A DNA stretch of 64,000 nucleotides, taken from NCBI RefSeq assembly GCF_051903075.1, contig NZ_CP182423.1:1054001-1118000 (forward strand), given 5' to 3'. How positions within the stretch are numbered: the first letter of the stretch is position 1; each line of letters begins with the position of its first letter. The notes beneath the pieces were generated by a model that was not told where the DNA came from, made no database searches, and saw only the letters and a list, made by a program, of their open reading frames with translations. Made by a program: the position numbers and the translations under genes. Below, one piece after another: positions 1 through 8,393 of this stretch. The stretch comes from Embleya sp051903075. GTDB taxonomy: Bacteria > Actinomycetota > Actinomycetes > Streptomycetales > Streptomycetaceae.

Positions 1-393
1 GCGGTCGCCGTCTCGGTCGCCTTCTCCGTCTCCGTCTCCGTCTCCGTCGATCACGGTGGTCGGCGGGTGCAGGTGGCCGAGCAGGCGCCAGTCCCAGGGG
101 CCGGCGGGCGGGCGGAGCGTCCAGTCGACGGCGATGCCGTGCGCGGTGAGTTCGCGAACGACCACGAGTCCCGCCACGGACGCCGCGCCGCCGGCCTCGC
201 TCCCGCCGTCGGACAGGTCGATCGCGGCGTGCAGCCGGGCCAGGCCCGCACCGCCTGCGGCGAGCCGCGCAACCTCGTCCAGGGGGTCGCCGGCGACGTC
301 CGCCTCGCCGAGGTACATCCCCGGTATCCGCGTGGCCTCCGGGTCGCGGTCGCGCCACAGGGCCAGCCGTACCGGCGGGAGGTCAGTGCTCAT
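1..393 (-). CDS. DUF5825-like RiPP-associated protein (partial, left edge)
   Basis: Only the first 131 residues are visible; the frame is still open at base 1. The ATG lies inside the last codons of the upstream radical SAM gene, so the two genes overlap by 11 bp and are almost certainly co-translated. The visible part is a soluble, Ala/Gly/Leu-rich protein with no membrane segment. It ends in a low-complexity run of alternating Gly and Asp encoded by a CCGTCT-type tandem repeat. From memory, proteins of the DUF5825 family sit next to RiPP C-methyltransferase radical SAM genes in actinobacteria, and size, position and the opening residues fit. That assignment rests on context rather than a catalytic motif. 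Function unknown; it could be a partner or substrate-handling protein of the radical SAM enzyme. Confidence 0.6.
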   Translation of the reverse strand, partial: MSTDLPPVRLALWRDRDPEATRIPGMYLGEADVAGDPLDEVARLAAGGAGLARLHAAIDLSDGGSEAGGAASVAGLVVVRELTAHGIAVDWTLRPPAGPWDWRLLGHLHPPTTVIDGDGDGDGEGDRDGDR

Positions 394-2281
394 CGGCGGC
401 CGAGGTGGGTACGAGCGTCGGCCGGCGCGGCCGGATCGGCGCCGGGTTGCGCGCGGCCGGCACGACCTGGACGACCTCGCCTCCTTCGGCGAAGACCACG
501 CCGAGCGAGCGCCATCGGGTCAGCAGGTCCTCGATGGCCGTCGCGGTGACGCCGTCGTGGCGCGCGGCGGTCTTGCGCAGCAGCGCCGCCGGGCTGTGCG
601 GGGTGTCGAGCAGCCGGAACACCGTCGTCTCGATCGGGTCGACGAGTTCGAGCAGGTGCCAGTCGAAGCCGGGTCGGGTGCCGACCAGGACGATGCGGTC
701 CCCAAGGTCGTGGTGGGTGAGCCGACTGCGCGGATGCGCGGCGATCCAGTCGGCGATGGCCGGCCGCAACCGGTCCAGGCAGGCCGTCGAGATGCCGCGC
801 CGGGGCACATCGAAGATGTAGACGAGATCGGCGAGTTCCGTCTCGGGCAGGTCGTAGATGTGCCGGTAGTGCGCGGCCGGTCGGGGTGGGCCGAAGCCCA
901 GTTCGGGCCGGTCGAAGTACGGACTGAAGCGCTCGACCTTGACCCGGGTGGCACCGGCGGGCGGCATGAGGTGGTGCAGCGCGGGGAGTTGGTCGATCAC
1001 GTCGTCGTAGTCCCCGTCGGTCTCGCCGGGAAAACCGTAGAGGTGGTTCCAGCTCACCTCGGTCCCGACCGTCTCCGCGTCGCGCAGCAGCCGCACGTTG
1101 CGGCAGGCCGTCACGCCCTTGTCCATCAGCCGCAGCACCTTGCTGCTCAGGTTCTCGATTCCCGGTTGCACATGGCTGATCCCGGCCGCGTAGAGGGTTT
1201 CGAGTTGGTCCCGGCGCAGGTTCGACTTGATCTCGTAGCCGATGCGCAGGTCGTATCCGGACTCGGCGAGGCGCGGCGCCATCGAGCCGAGGTAGGCCAT
1301 GTCGATGATGTTGTCGGTGACCCACACGTCGAGGATGCGGTGTCGTTCGACCAGGGCGAGGAGTTCGGCGACGAACCGGCCCGGGTCCTTGCTGCGGAAC
1401 TCCATGAACGAGCCGTTGAGTCCGCAGAACGTGCAGTGGTGCTTCGCGCCCCACCAGCAGCCGCGCGAACTCTCGACGACGAGCCGGGGTTCGACCCAGG
1501 ATCCGGCAGTCGACCTTGCGTGTCGTTCGAAGTAGTCGCCGTAGTCGGGCGCGACGAGCGCACCCGGGGGCAGCGGCGCGGCCTCCATCGGGTTGACCAC
1601 ACACGCGCCGTCCGACGTGCGCCGGCACAGGCCCGCGATGTCGGCCAGTGCCTTCTCGTCGCGGTCGCCGTCGATGGTGGCGGCGAGCAGTTGTGGGAAC
1701 GCGGCCTCGCCCTCGCCGCGCACGACGGCGTCGATGTACGGGAAGTTGCGGTGCAGCGCGGCGCCCTGCGGGCCGTCGCAGTTCGCGCCGCCGAACACGG
1801 TGAGCGTGTGCGGCGCCAGTTCCTTGACGACGCGCGCCGCCGCCAATGTCGCGGCGTTCTGCGCGAACGTGGTGGTGAAGCCGACCACGTCCGGCGCCTC
1901 GGCGACGATCCGGGCGGCGGTCTCGCGGACGAACCGCGGCGCGAGGTGGTGCAGTTCGAGCGCCCTGGCGATCATGCCGTCGGGCACTCGACCGGCCAGG
2001 CGGGCGGTGAACTCCGGTACCTGCCAGCGCGGGCGGTCGTTCAGCGCGGCCGAGAAGATCCATTCGCTGAGCCCGGAGAAGTAGGAGTTGGCGCAGAACT
2101 CGTATTCCTCGGCGGTGAAGCCGGTATGCGCGACCAGCCAGTCGACGTAGTCGAGGTTGGCGTGCACGACCTCGACGTGGGCGTCGGGGAAGACGTCGAG
2201 GACGCGGCGCCGCAGGATGCCGAGCGCCAACGACGGCATGTCGATCGACGACCACGGCATGTCCACGAGCACCACGCGCAT
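383..2281 (-). CDS. RiPP maturation radical SAM C-methyltransferase-like protein
   Basis: A 632-residue enzyme. Residues 1 to about 200 form a Rossmann-like cobalamin-binding-type domain. The radical SAM domain follows, with the 4Fe-4S cysteines C275, C283 and C286 in RGCWWGAKHHCTFCGLNG. The C-x7-C-x2-C spacing and the GCWWG/FCGLNG context are typical of the family named RiPP maturation radical SAM C-methyltransferase (TIGR03975). Family knowledge suggests methylation of, or another radical reaction at, an unactivated carbon of a ribosomal peptide. The ATG start is 5 bp after the MNIO stop, and the 3' end overlaps the next gene by 11 bp. The likely substrate is the 55-residue peptide encoded at 6103-6270. 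The exact reaction cannot be read from the sequence. Confidence 0.9.
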   Translation of the reverse strand: MRVVLVDMPWSSIDMPSLALGILRRRVLDVFPDAHVEVVHANLDYVDWLVAHTGFTAEEYEFCANSYFSGLSEWIFSAALNDRPRWQVPEFTARLAGRVPDGMIARALELHHLAPRFVRETAARIVAEAPDVVGFTTTFAQNAATLAAARVVKELAPHTLTVFGGANCDGPQGAALHRNFPYIDAVVRGEGEAAFPQLLAATIDGDRDEKALADIAGLCRRTSDGACVVNPMEAAPLPPGALVAPDYGDYFERHARSTAGSWVEPRLVVESSRGCWWGAKHHCTFCGLNGSFMEFRSKDPGRFVAELLALVERHRILDVWVTDNIIDMAYLGSMAPRLAESGYDLRIGYEIKSNLRRDQLETLYAAGISHVQPGIENLSSKVLRLMDKGVTACRNVRLLRDAETVGTEVSWNHLYGFPGETDGDYDDVIDQLPALHHLMPPAGATRVKVERFSPYFDRPELGFGPPRPAAHYRHIYDLPETELADLVYIFDVPRRGISTACLDRLRPAIADWIAAHPRSRLTHHDLGDRIVLVGTRPGFDWHLLELVDPIETTVFRLLDTPHSPAALLRKTAARHDGVTATAIEDLLTRWRSLGVVFAEGGEVVQVVPAARNPAPIRPRRPTLVPTSAADEH

Positions 2282-2286
2282 GCCGC

Positions 2287-4053
2287 TCACCAGCGCCCGC
2301 GCCGGCTCAGCGCGGCGCGGGCGGCATCGCCCGCGGGCGTCGGGGTGGTCTCGAACGCCGCGGCCACCCGCGCGGAGACCGGGCCGTGCGCGAGTCCGGC
2401 GGGAGTGGCGAAGTACGCGTAGAGCGTGGTCTCTTCCGGGGGGCCGGCCACGCCCGGTCCCCAGCCCGCGATGGCCGCCCGGGTATACCGGCGCAGCGCC
2501 GCGTGGCCGTGGTCGGTGCGCACGACGCCCTCGACTCCGATCAGGAACGACAGCGGCTGCTCGTGGCAGAGCGCGGTGAACAGGGAGAGCATCAGTTCGT
2601 GGTCGACGGTCTCGCGCACGGTCGTGGCGGTCGCCTCCGGCAGGTCGAGCAGGAATCGCGCGAACGCCTCCTCCACCGACAGGCCGGGACCGAGGTGCGG
2701 GACCAGCCGGAAGGCGCCGAAGTGGGTCGAGGTCAGGAACCCGTCGAGCAGGTCGGCGTCGTCGTGGCCGGCCGCGCGGAGCGTGTGCAGGCTGCGCGGG
2801 AACGAGCCGGCGAGCCCGCCGTCGCGGCCCAGCCGCCAGATCCGGGACCGGAACCGGCGGGCGGCGGCGTCGAGTTCGTCGAGTTCGACGGTTTCCAGAC
2901 ACTCCAGCTCGCCCGGGTTCGTCGCCACCTCGGCGGCGCCTTCGTCGGCCAGGCGGGCGCGCAGGTCGCGGTCGAGCAGGAGACGCATGAGCAGGTCGGC
3001 GAGTGGCCCGCCGGCCAGGCCCGTGCCGGTCGCCGGCGGGGCGGAGGTCGTCTCGCGCGGTGGCGCGGAGGTGCCGACGAAGCGGTCGTCGCCACGCCGC
3101 CACGCGTCGGCCAGGTCGCGCAGCCGCTCGAAGTTGGGCCGGGACCGCTCCACCAGCCGGCCGTCGTCGCGGTACATCGGGTCCTCGTAGCTGACCCCGA
3201 GCAGATTCGGGCAGCGCGGCAACAGGTATTCGGTGAGCTGTAGTTGCTCGTCCAGCAGCACGCCGTGGTGCAGGTCGCGGAACTTGCCGCCGACGATCTG
3301 GCAGCCCGACAGGTGCAGCTCGCGGCAGCGGTCGAGGGGTAGGGCCTCGATCCCGTCGAGCATGTGGCGGCCGGTACGGCCGCGCAGCCACTGGTAGCTG
3401 AGCAGATGGCCGACGTCGAGGGTGACCCACACGTCGGCGTCGTCGGCCAGCCTGGCGAAGTATGCGAACGCGTCGAGGCCGCCGAGGTGGAAGGACCCGC
3501 CCTCGGTGAAGCCGGGGAACTCCACGTGCAGCGGCGCCACCAGGCGACGGGCGGTGTCCGCGGTGTTGGCGGTGGCGATCTCCAGGCCGCGTTCGGTCAG
3601 CGGCGGCGGCAGTGGATACGGCAGCGGGCAGCCGCGCAGGCTCCAGATCCCGAGGTCTTCGACCACCCAGGACAGGTCGTGGCGGGCGGTGAGTTCGTTG
3701 GTGAACTCGATGGTGGGGCCGCGGTCGTAGCGCTCGGGCGAGCCCATGTTCAGCTCGGTCTGGTGCAGCGCACGGCGGGTTCCGGTGGGCAGTTCGGCGA
3801 AGAAGCGGTCGTAGGCGGGGGCGTAGTCGGCCATGCGTACGGCGGCCCGCGAACGCGGCTGGAACGAGGGGCAGGCGTAGGCGAAGTCGTGGCCGTGGCG
3901 CCGGAAGAACGCGCGCACGCGTGGCGAGATGTCGCCGCCGTCGGGCGTTTCGACGAAGCCGATGCCCCGATTGCCCAGGGTGCCTCCGCTCCACGGCATG
4001 TCCATGACCAGGCCCAGACCCAGCCTGGTCGTGGTGGCTGACGTTGGTGTCAC
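2287..4053 (-). CDS. MNIO (DUF692) family RiPP-modifying iron enzyme with C-terminal extension
   Basis: A 588-residue protein. Residues 1 to about 320 match the multinuclear non-heme iron-dependent oxidase (MNIO, DUF692) family, a TIM barrel that binds two or three irons. Visible metal-site signatures are DVGH at 213-216, HLSG at 247-250 and further His at 262-263, with ELNMGSPERYDRG at about 100-111. The remaining 260 residues are a helical extension, beginning after a Pro/Ala linker, that is not needed in basic MNIO proteins and could be the RiPP recognition or partner domain that is often separate. The GTG start overlaps the preceding TGA (GTGA), implying translational coupling. MNIOs oxidatively rearrange Cys, Asp or Asn residues of precursor peptides. 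The core here has no Cys, so Asp/Asn chemistry is more likely. Confidence 0.85.
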   Translation of the reverse strand: MTPTSATTTRLGLGLVMDMPWSGGTLGNRGIGFVETPDGGDISPRVRAFFRRHGHDFAYACPSFQPRSRAAVRMADYAPAYDRFFAELPTGTRRALHQTELNMGSPERYDRGPTIEFTNELTARHDLSWVVEDLGIWSLRGCPLPYPLPPPLTERGLEIATANTADTARRLVAPLHVEFPGFTEGGSFHLGGLDAFAYFARLADDADVWVTLDVGHLLSYQWLRGRTGRHMLDGIEALPLDRCRELHLSGCQIVGGKFRDLHHGVLLDEQLQLTEYLLPRCPNLLGVSYEDPMYRDDGRLVERSRPNFERLRDLADAWRRGDDRFVGTSAPPRETTSAPPATGTGLAGGPLADLLMRLLLDRDLRARLADEGAAEVATNPGELECLETVELDELDAAARRFRSRIWRLGRDGGLAGSFPRSLHTLRAAGHDDADLLDGFLTSTHFGAFRLVPHLGPGLSVEEAFARFLLDLPEATATTVRETVDHELMLSLFTALCHEQPLSFLIGVEGVVRTDHGHAALRRYTRAAIAGWGPGVAGPPEETTLYAYFATPAGLAHGPVSARVAAAFETTPTPAGDAARAALSRRGRW

Positions 4054-6077
4054 GACGGCCTCCCGGCGTACTCGACGTCCGCCTCGGTGGTGGTGCCCGG
4101 ATGGGGTCGGCCGGCCAGCGCGCCGACCAGGCGGCCGAGGAGCAGCCGGCCGTGTGCGGTGCGCGCCGCGAGCAGGCCGTCGGCACGCTGCGCGACGTCG
4201 CGGCGCGGTAGCGCGTACAAGCGCTCCCGAGCCAGATCGGCGATGGCGATCCGGTCGTGGACGCCGTCGAGTTCGGCGGGGACGATACGCACCCACGGGT
4301 GTGGCCCGACCAGTTCGGCCTCGCGCGGGCCGGTCGCCGGTGCGCTGCTCGGGGGCGAGAGCCGGCCGGCCCGGCCCGGGGTGACCGTGCGGAAGACCCG
4401 TTCCAGTCGATCCAGCGCCTCGGCTCGGGCGGGGCCGCCGCCGACCGCCATCGGATAACCGACCCGGCCGCCGAGGTAGTTGAGTTCCGGATTGCCCGTG
4501 AGCGGCCCGGAGGTGTCCAGCGCCAGGCCGAAGTGCTCGGGGTGCCTGGCGAGCCGGCTTCCGGGCTCGGCGATCAGCAGTTCCAGCGCGTCGATGCCGA
4601 TCCGGTCCTGGTTGTCCGTCAGGAAGCGCAGGGATTCCTCGAACTCGTCCGGCGTCTCGTCGAGGACGTGCCCCATCACGGACAGCCGCATGGTGATGCC
4701 CGCGTCGGCGAGGTTGTCGACGATGCGCTGGTAGTCGGCCGCGCGCACCCCCCGGTCCAGCAGGTCGAGCAGGCGCTGCGAGGTGCCCTCGTAGCCGATG
4801 GCGATCTGCGCGCAGCCGAGGTCGGCCAGCTCGCGGCAGAACTCCGGCTCCAGCAGGCCGGGTTCGAGGCGGGCACGGACATCGAAACGCACCCGGACAC
4901 CGCGGGCCCGCGCCAGCCGCATCGCCCGCGCGATCAACCGGAGGTTGGTGTTCTCGTCGGCGATCGCGACGAGTTCGGCGCCCGTGTCCCGGACCACCGA
5001 CTCGACGGCGTCGGCCAGTTGCGCGGGGGTGCCCTGCTGGTAGCCGCCGCGGGCCAGGGAACGATTGCCGTAGGAGCAGAAGGCGCACCGCCCCCAGTAG
5101 CAGCCCACACAGGACACGATGGCCAGTTGGGTGGTCTCCGAGAGGTAGGCGTGGATCGGCAGGTCGGCGAAGTCGGGTGGGCCGAGGTCGCGAAACCGCA
5201 GTCGTACCGGGCGCGTCGAGTGTTGCGCGGCGCCGTCGGGTGAGAGCCAGGTCATGCCGGGTACGTCGGCCTGCGCGACGGTCCCGTCCAGCGCGTCGAG
5301 CCAGCGTTCCAGCGGCTCCTCGCCGGCCGTGTGGCACAGGGCGTGGACGGTGCGGCGCACGCCGGCCAGCCCGGCCAAGTCCTGGTGACGGAGCATCACC
5401 TGCTGGCCGCCGAGGCAGATGTGTGCGTCGGGTCGCAGCCGCCGCACCCAGGCGGCGATCAGCAGCGCCGGTGCCAACTGGCTGAAGAACGCCACGGACA
5501 GGCCGACCACGCGGGGCCGGTATCGAGCCAGCAGGTCCACGACGTGCCGGTGGAGCCGCTCGACCGCGACACCGGACGCGGCGGGCGGCGCCTCGGCGGC
5601 CACGCGCACGCCGGCGTCGAGTTGGCCGAGGTCGCGCCAGGTCCGGGTGAGGAGCGTGTCGCCGACGAGCAGCTCGACGGCGTTGCGCGCGAGCCGCAGC
5701 GCGTCGAACGCGGGGGGCGTGTGCGCTACTTGGGGATCCTGAAGCTCGTGGGGCGCGTCGGCCGGTCGCTCCATGACCCGGGCGCGGATCTCGCCCGCGT
5801 GCCGGATCACGACGTCGGCCATGGCCTGCCGGTACCAGCCGTCCAGACCGGTGCCGCCACGGGCCGCGACCGCGGCGGTCAGCGTCTCCGGGTGTCGCAG
5901 CACGTCGTGCACCAGGCCGATGTTGAGATCGGCCTGGTGAACGCGCCGACCCCGACGCCGCAGGTGGCCGGTCAGGTAGGGCAGGCTCAGGTACGGGAAG
6001 AACCTGGCCTCGGTCTGCGGCGGAAAGATCAGGAGGACGTCGACCCGATCACCGCCGCCTGCCCGTTCGGACGGCAC
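4050..6077 (-). CDS. B12-binding domain radical SAM enzyme
   Basis: A 675-residue protein if translated from the GTG at 6077, which is preceded by GAGGTGGG; an upstream ATG at 6164 would run back through the precursor gene and is rejected. Residues about 10-290 resemble a cobalamin-binding Rossmann domain split by an insertion. The radical SAM cluster motif is CVGCYWGRCAFCSYGN at 323-338, giving C326-x4-C331-x2-C334, a variant of the canonical C-x3-C-x2-C spacing. The C-terminal third has no recognisable RiPP-binding module. It begins 25 bp after the precursor stop and overlaps the MNIO start by 4 bp. A role in carbon methylation or another radical modification of the peptide is inferred from family and context. 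Confidence 0.85.
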   Translation of the reverse strand: MPSERAGGGDRVDVLLIFPPQTEARFFPYLSLPYLTGHLRRRGRRVHQADLNIGLVHDVLRHPETLTAAVAARGGTGLDGWYRQAMADVVIRHAGEIRARVMERPADAPHELQDPQVAHTPPAFDALRLARNAVELLVGDTLLTRTWRDLGQLDAGVRVAAEAPPAASGVAVERLHRHVVDLLARYRPRVVGLSVAFFSQLAPALLIAAWVRRLRPDAHICLGGQQVMLRHQDLAGLAGVRRTVHALCHTAGEEPLERWLDALDGTVAQADVPGMTWLSPDGAAQHSTRPVRLRFRDLGPPDFADLPIHAYLSETTQLAIVSCVGCYWGRCAFCSYGNRSLARGGYQQGTPAQLADAVESVVRDTGAELVAIADENTNLRLIARAMRLARARGVRVRFDVRARLEPGLLEPEFCRELADLGCAQIAIGYEGTSQRLLDLLDRGVRAADYQRIVDNLADAGITMRLSVMGHVLDETPDEFEESLRFLTDNQDRIGIDALELLIAEPGSRLARHPEHFGLALDTSGPLTGNPELNYLGGRVGYPMAVGGGPARAEALDRLERVFRTVTPGRAGRLSPPSSAPATGPREAELVGPHPWVRIVPAELDGVHDRIAIADLARERLYALPRRDVAQRADGLLAARTAHGRLLLGRLVGALAGRPHPGTTTEADVEYAGRPS

Positions 6078-6102
6078 ATTCCCACCTCGGCAGTCCGGGG
6101 TC

Positions 6103-6270
6103 TCAGATGGAGACGTCTTCCTCGTTGTTCGCCGCGATGTAGGTGTAGGAGTGGTACGCCCCACCGACCTTCAACTCGCTGGTCTCGATCACTTCGAGGT
6201 CGTCGAGCTCGGCGAACTCTTCCTCGTCGGCGGCGGTTTCTACCGTCACCTCGGGCGGTGCAACACTCAT
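6103..6270 (-). CDS. Putative RiPP precursor peptide, 55 residues
   Basis: A short ORF with a strong ribosome-binding site (GGGAGGGATC before ATG), placed between the sulfotransferase and the first radical SAM gene. Residues 1-34 form an acidic leader-like segment rich in Glu, Asp and Val (for example ADEEEFAELDDLEVIE at 14-29). The C-terminal part reads SELKVGGAYHSYTYIAANN (31-49), followed by EEDVSI (50-55). The Gly-Gly at 36-37 could mark a leader boundary. The candidate core has three Tyr (39, 42, 44), Ser/Thr, Asn-Asn and Asp52, but no Cys. That matches a cluster with two radical SAM enzymes, an MNIO acting on Asp/Asn, and a sulfotransferase. Precursor status is inferred from size, composition and operon position; I do not recognise a named precursor family. 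Confidence 0.8.
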   Translation of the reverse strand: MSVAPPEVTVETAADEEEFAELDDLEVIETSELKVGGAYHSYTYIAANNEEDVSI

Positions 6271-6332
6271 GATCCCTCCCCTGGCGTGCGATGGTGGCTG
6301 ACGCCTTCACGGTAGCGGTGTGCGGTGGTGTG

Positions 6333-7127
6333 TCAACAGCCGTACGACAAAAGCAAGTTCCGCTCGGAGGAATCGGCCTCGTCGAGAAAGCGCGCGACCC
6401 AGCGGCTCGTCGTCTCGTCGGCCTGGCGTGCGATACCGGGCGCGGGAATGCGCTCGGGCGCCTCGACGCCGAGAAAGGCCAGACACCCCCGCACTCCGTC
6501 CTCGTACCTCGCGAGCAGGTCCTCGTAGACGACGACGTGGGGTGTGACGCGGTGGCGGTCGAAGTACCGCGCCCAGGTCGCCGCGTCGTGATCGAGCATG
6601 CGCAGGTGCCGGCGGATGCCGTCGTGGTCGTAGCGGGGGGTCGAACTCGCCCGCCCCGTCGGCAGGTGGGTTCCGTCGACGATCCACACGCCGGTCTGCT
6701 CGGCCACGGTGTACGAGATCGCCTGCCGCAGGCGGTCCCGGCGCACCATGTGGATGTAGCGCGGCGCGCACAGCAGTTCGTGCGGGTCGACCTCCAGGGC
6801 GGCCAGGTGGCCGGCGTGCACCTTGATGCCGAAGACGCCGTTGGGACTGGTCCGGCACCGCATCAGGGCGCGGACATGGGCGGCGGGCAGCCCGTCCGGA
6901 TCGTCGGCGTCGAATCCCCGACGTTCGAAGTAGTCGAGGACGTGGGCGTCGGCCAGGTAGTCCTCGGGAAAGCCGGCCACGCCGGTATGCCACAGCGCAC
7001 GGGCAAGCATGTTGCTGCCGCAGCGCGGGCTCGACGCCAGGACGTAGCGAACCGGCGGCGGGCCGGCGAACGGCGGGAAGTCGTACTGCTCACCGTTCGT
7101 CGAGTATCGCAGCGCCACGACCACCAC
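6333..7127 (-). CDS. Stf0-family sulfotransferase
   Basis: A 264-residue protein from the GTG at 7127, chosen because GAGGAG lies 5 nt upstream; the longer in-frame extension has no ribosome site. The N-terminal ASSPRCGSNMLARALWHTGV motif at residues 31-50 is the PAPS 5'-phosphosulfate loop of the Stf0 family, and the following FPEDYL and later WARYFDRHRV segments also fit. Stf0 enzymes transfer sulfate from PAPS to hydroxyl groups, classically trehalose. It lies 62 bp upstream of the precursor gene on the same strand and is probably the first gene of the RiPP operon. A plausible substrate is one of the three Tyr of the core peptide, but a carbohydrate acceptor cannot be excluded. Confidence 0.8.
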   Translation of the reverse strand: MVVVALRYSTNGEQYDFPPFAGPPPVRYVLASSPRCGSNMLARALWHTGVAGFPEDYLADAHVLDYFERRGFDADDPDGLPAAHVRALMRCRTSPNGVFGIKVHAGHLAALEVDPHELLCAPRYIHMVRRDRLRQAISYTVAEQTGVWIVDGTHLPTGRASSTPRYDHDGIRRHLRMLDHDAATWARYFDRHRVTPHVVVYEDLLARYEDGVRGCLAFLGVEAPERIPAPGIARQADETTSRWVARFLDEADSSERNLLLSYGC

Positions 7128-7346
7128 TCCCGCTCCTCGCCGCCGTCCACGAACACCCCTGTGACGCACGGCTCTTGTGATGCTATCGGCAGATGTGATT
7201 ACCCCCGGAGCGGAACCGTCCCCTACCTTGAGGCCGTCCCGACCGGAGCTGTACGAGAACGTCCCGCTCGACGGTGGTTGGTTCGGACCCTGCGGCGGTG
7301 CGCGTCCTCCGGTTCCACACCCCTTCCCCCCTTCCCGAGGAGACGC

Positions 7347-8342
7347 ATGTCTCGCCGCGTCACACCACGCTTACGTCCCCGTCCCTTCCCCATCGGCCTG
7401 GTGACCACTCTGATCGCCACCCTCGTCGCCTTTCTCGCACTGGCTCCGGCCGGGCCCGCCGGCGCGACCGGCGCGCGACCGTCCGGCGCTGTTCCCTCCC
7501 CCACCGCGCCACACCGAGGGGTCGTGGCGCAGAACTCGTCCGACACGCCGACTCCCGGGCGTGACAAGGCCGTTCAGGCCTTCGTCGAGCAGCGCGCCAA
7601 GCTGCGAGCGGCCCTGTCCGGGGATTCCGCGAGCACCCCGAGCGCCGCGACGGCCGCCTCCGGCGCGAGCCTCGCGCCGACGCACAACTTCTGGGGCATC
7701 TTCCCGCAGGCCGGCACCCACGACGGCATCACCGCGACGCACAGCGTGGATCCCTCGTACAGGGTGAGCAACTCGCAGAACTTCACCTACGCCCCGACCA
7801 CCAAGGCACTGAACTCGTGCATGGAGGTCGTCACCGCCTACTGGAGCCAGGGCGCCGAGATCTGGGCGTGGGACTGGTGCGGCACGAGCGGCCCCGCCAA
7901 GACCGTGAAGGTGGACGCCGCGTTCCTGGCGAAGTACACCACCACCGTCAACGGAATCACTTCCTACAGCGTGCAGTTGAGCAAGGACGCGACCTCGGGC
8001 AACGCGTGGTCGTCGTTCCTGTACAACTACAAGACCCAGGCGTGGGAGTCGCTGTTCCGCTCGTCCGGCACCGACCAGAGCGCTCTCAACTACGGCTGGG
8101 ACATCTTCGAGATCTACGCCACGGTCAACCCCGCCACCGGTAAGGGCTACTACTGCACCGAGGCCCGCAATACCACGTTCGACAGCACCGACATCAAGCT
8201 CCGCCGGGGCGGCGCGTGGCAACTCGCAACCCCCACCGACTCGCCGTGGACCAGCACCAGCCCGCGCGGCAGCGACTACCTGTGCCCGTCGCTGACCTTC
8301 ACCCGAGCCGCGCAGAACCACCACTGGACGGTGCACCCCTGA
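7347..8342 (+). CDS. Secreted protein of unknown function
   Basis: A 331-residue protein with a clear Sec signal: RRVTPRLRPRP, then a hydrophobic stretch and an ATGA-type cleavage region around residues 38-42. The start follows CGAGGAGACGC. A Pro/Ser/Thr/Ala-rich linker (to about residue 110) leads to a compact domain rich in Trp, Tyr and Thr with several Cys (ALNSCMEVV, WAWDWCGTS, GYYCTEA, SDYLCPSL), suggesting extracytoplasmic disulfides. The composition looks like a beta-sandwich or carbohydrate-interacting protein, but no catalytic motif is visible. It is monocistronic, with a strong terminator hairpin at 8359-8393. It is divergent from the sulfotransferase of the RiPP operon and not obviously part of it. 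Confidence 0.85.
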   Translation: MSRRVTPRLRPRPFPIGLVTTLIATLVAFLALAPAGPAGATGARPSGAVPSPTAPHRGVVAQNSSDTPTPGRDKAVQAFVEQRAKLRAALSGDSASTPSAATAASGASLAPTHNFWGIFPQAGTHDGITATHSVDPSYRVSNSQNFTYAPTTKALNSCMEVVTAYWSQGAEIWAWDWCGTSGPAKTVKVDAAFLAKYTTTVNGITSYSVQLSKDATSGNAWSSFLYNYKTQAWESLFRSSGTDQSALNYGWDIFEIYATVNPATGKGYYCTEARNTTFDSTDIKLRRGGAWQLATPTDSPWTSTSPRGSDYLCPSLTFTRAAQNHHWTVHP

Positions 8343-8358
8343 TCGTCCGCACGACCGG

Positions 8359-8393
8359 GCGCCGGACGGGTGGGCTCGACCCCCGTCCGGCGC
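8359..8393 (+). terminator. Intrinsic terminator-type hairpin
   Basis: Perfect 12-bp arms (GCGCCGGACGGG and its complement) separated by 11 nt, starting 17 bp after the stop of the secreted protein gene. No U-tract follows, as is usual in streptomycete hairpin terminators. The hairpin covers the nominal GTG start of the downstream cupin ORF, arguing against normal expression of that ORF. Confidence 0.75.

Noticed and set aside
56..2422. Long plus-strand ORF of 788 residues opposite the RiPP radical SAM gene
   Set aside because: It is the mirror of GC-rich codons: Arg/Val/Asp-rich, no domain, and it covers several real minus-strand genes with clear motifs.
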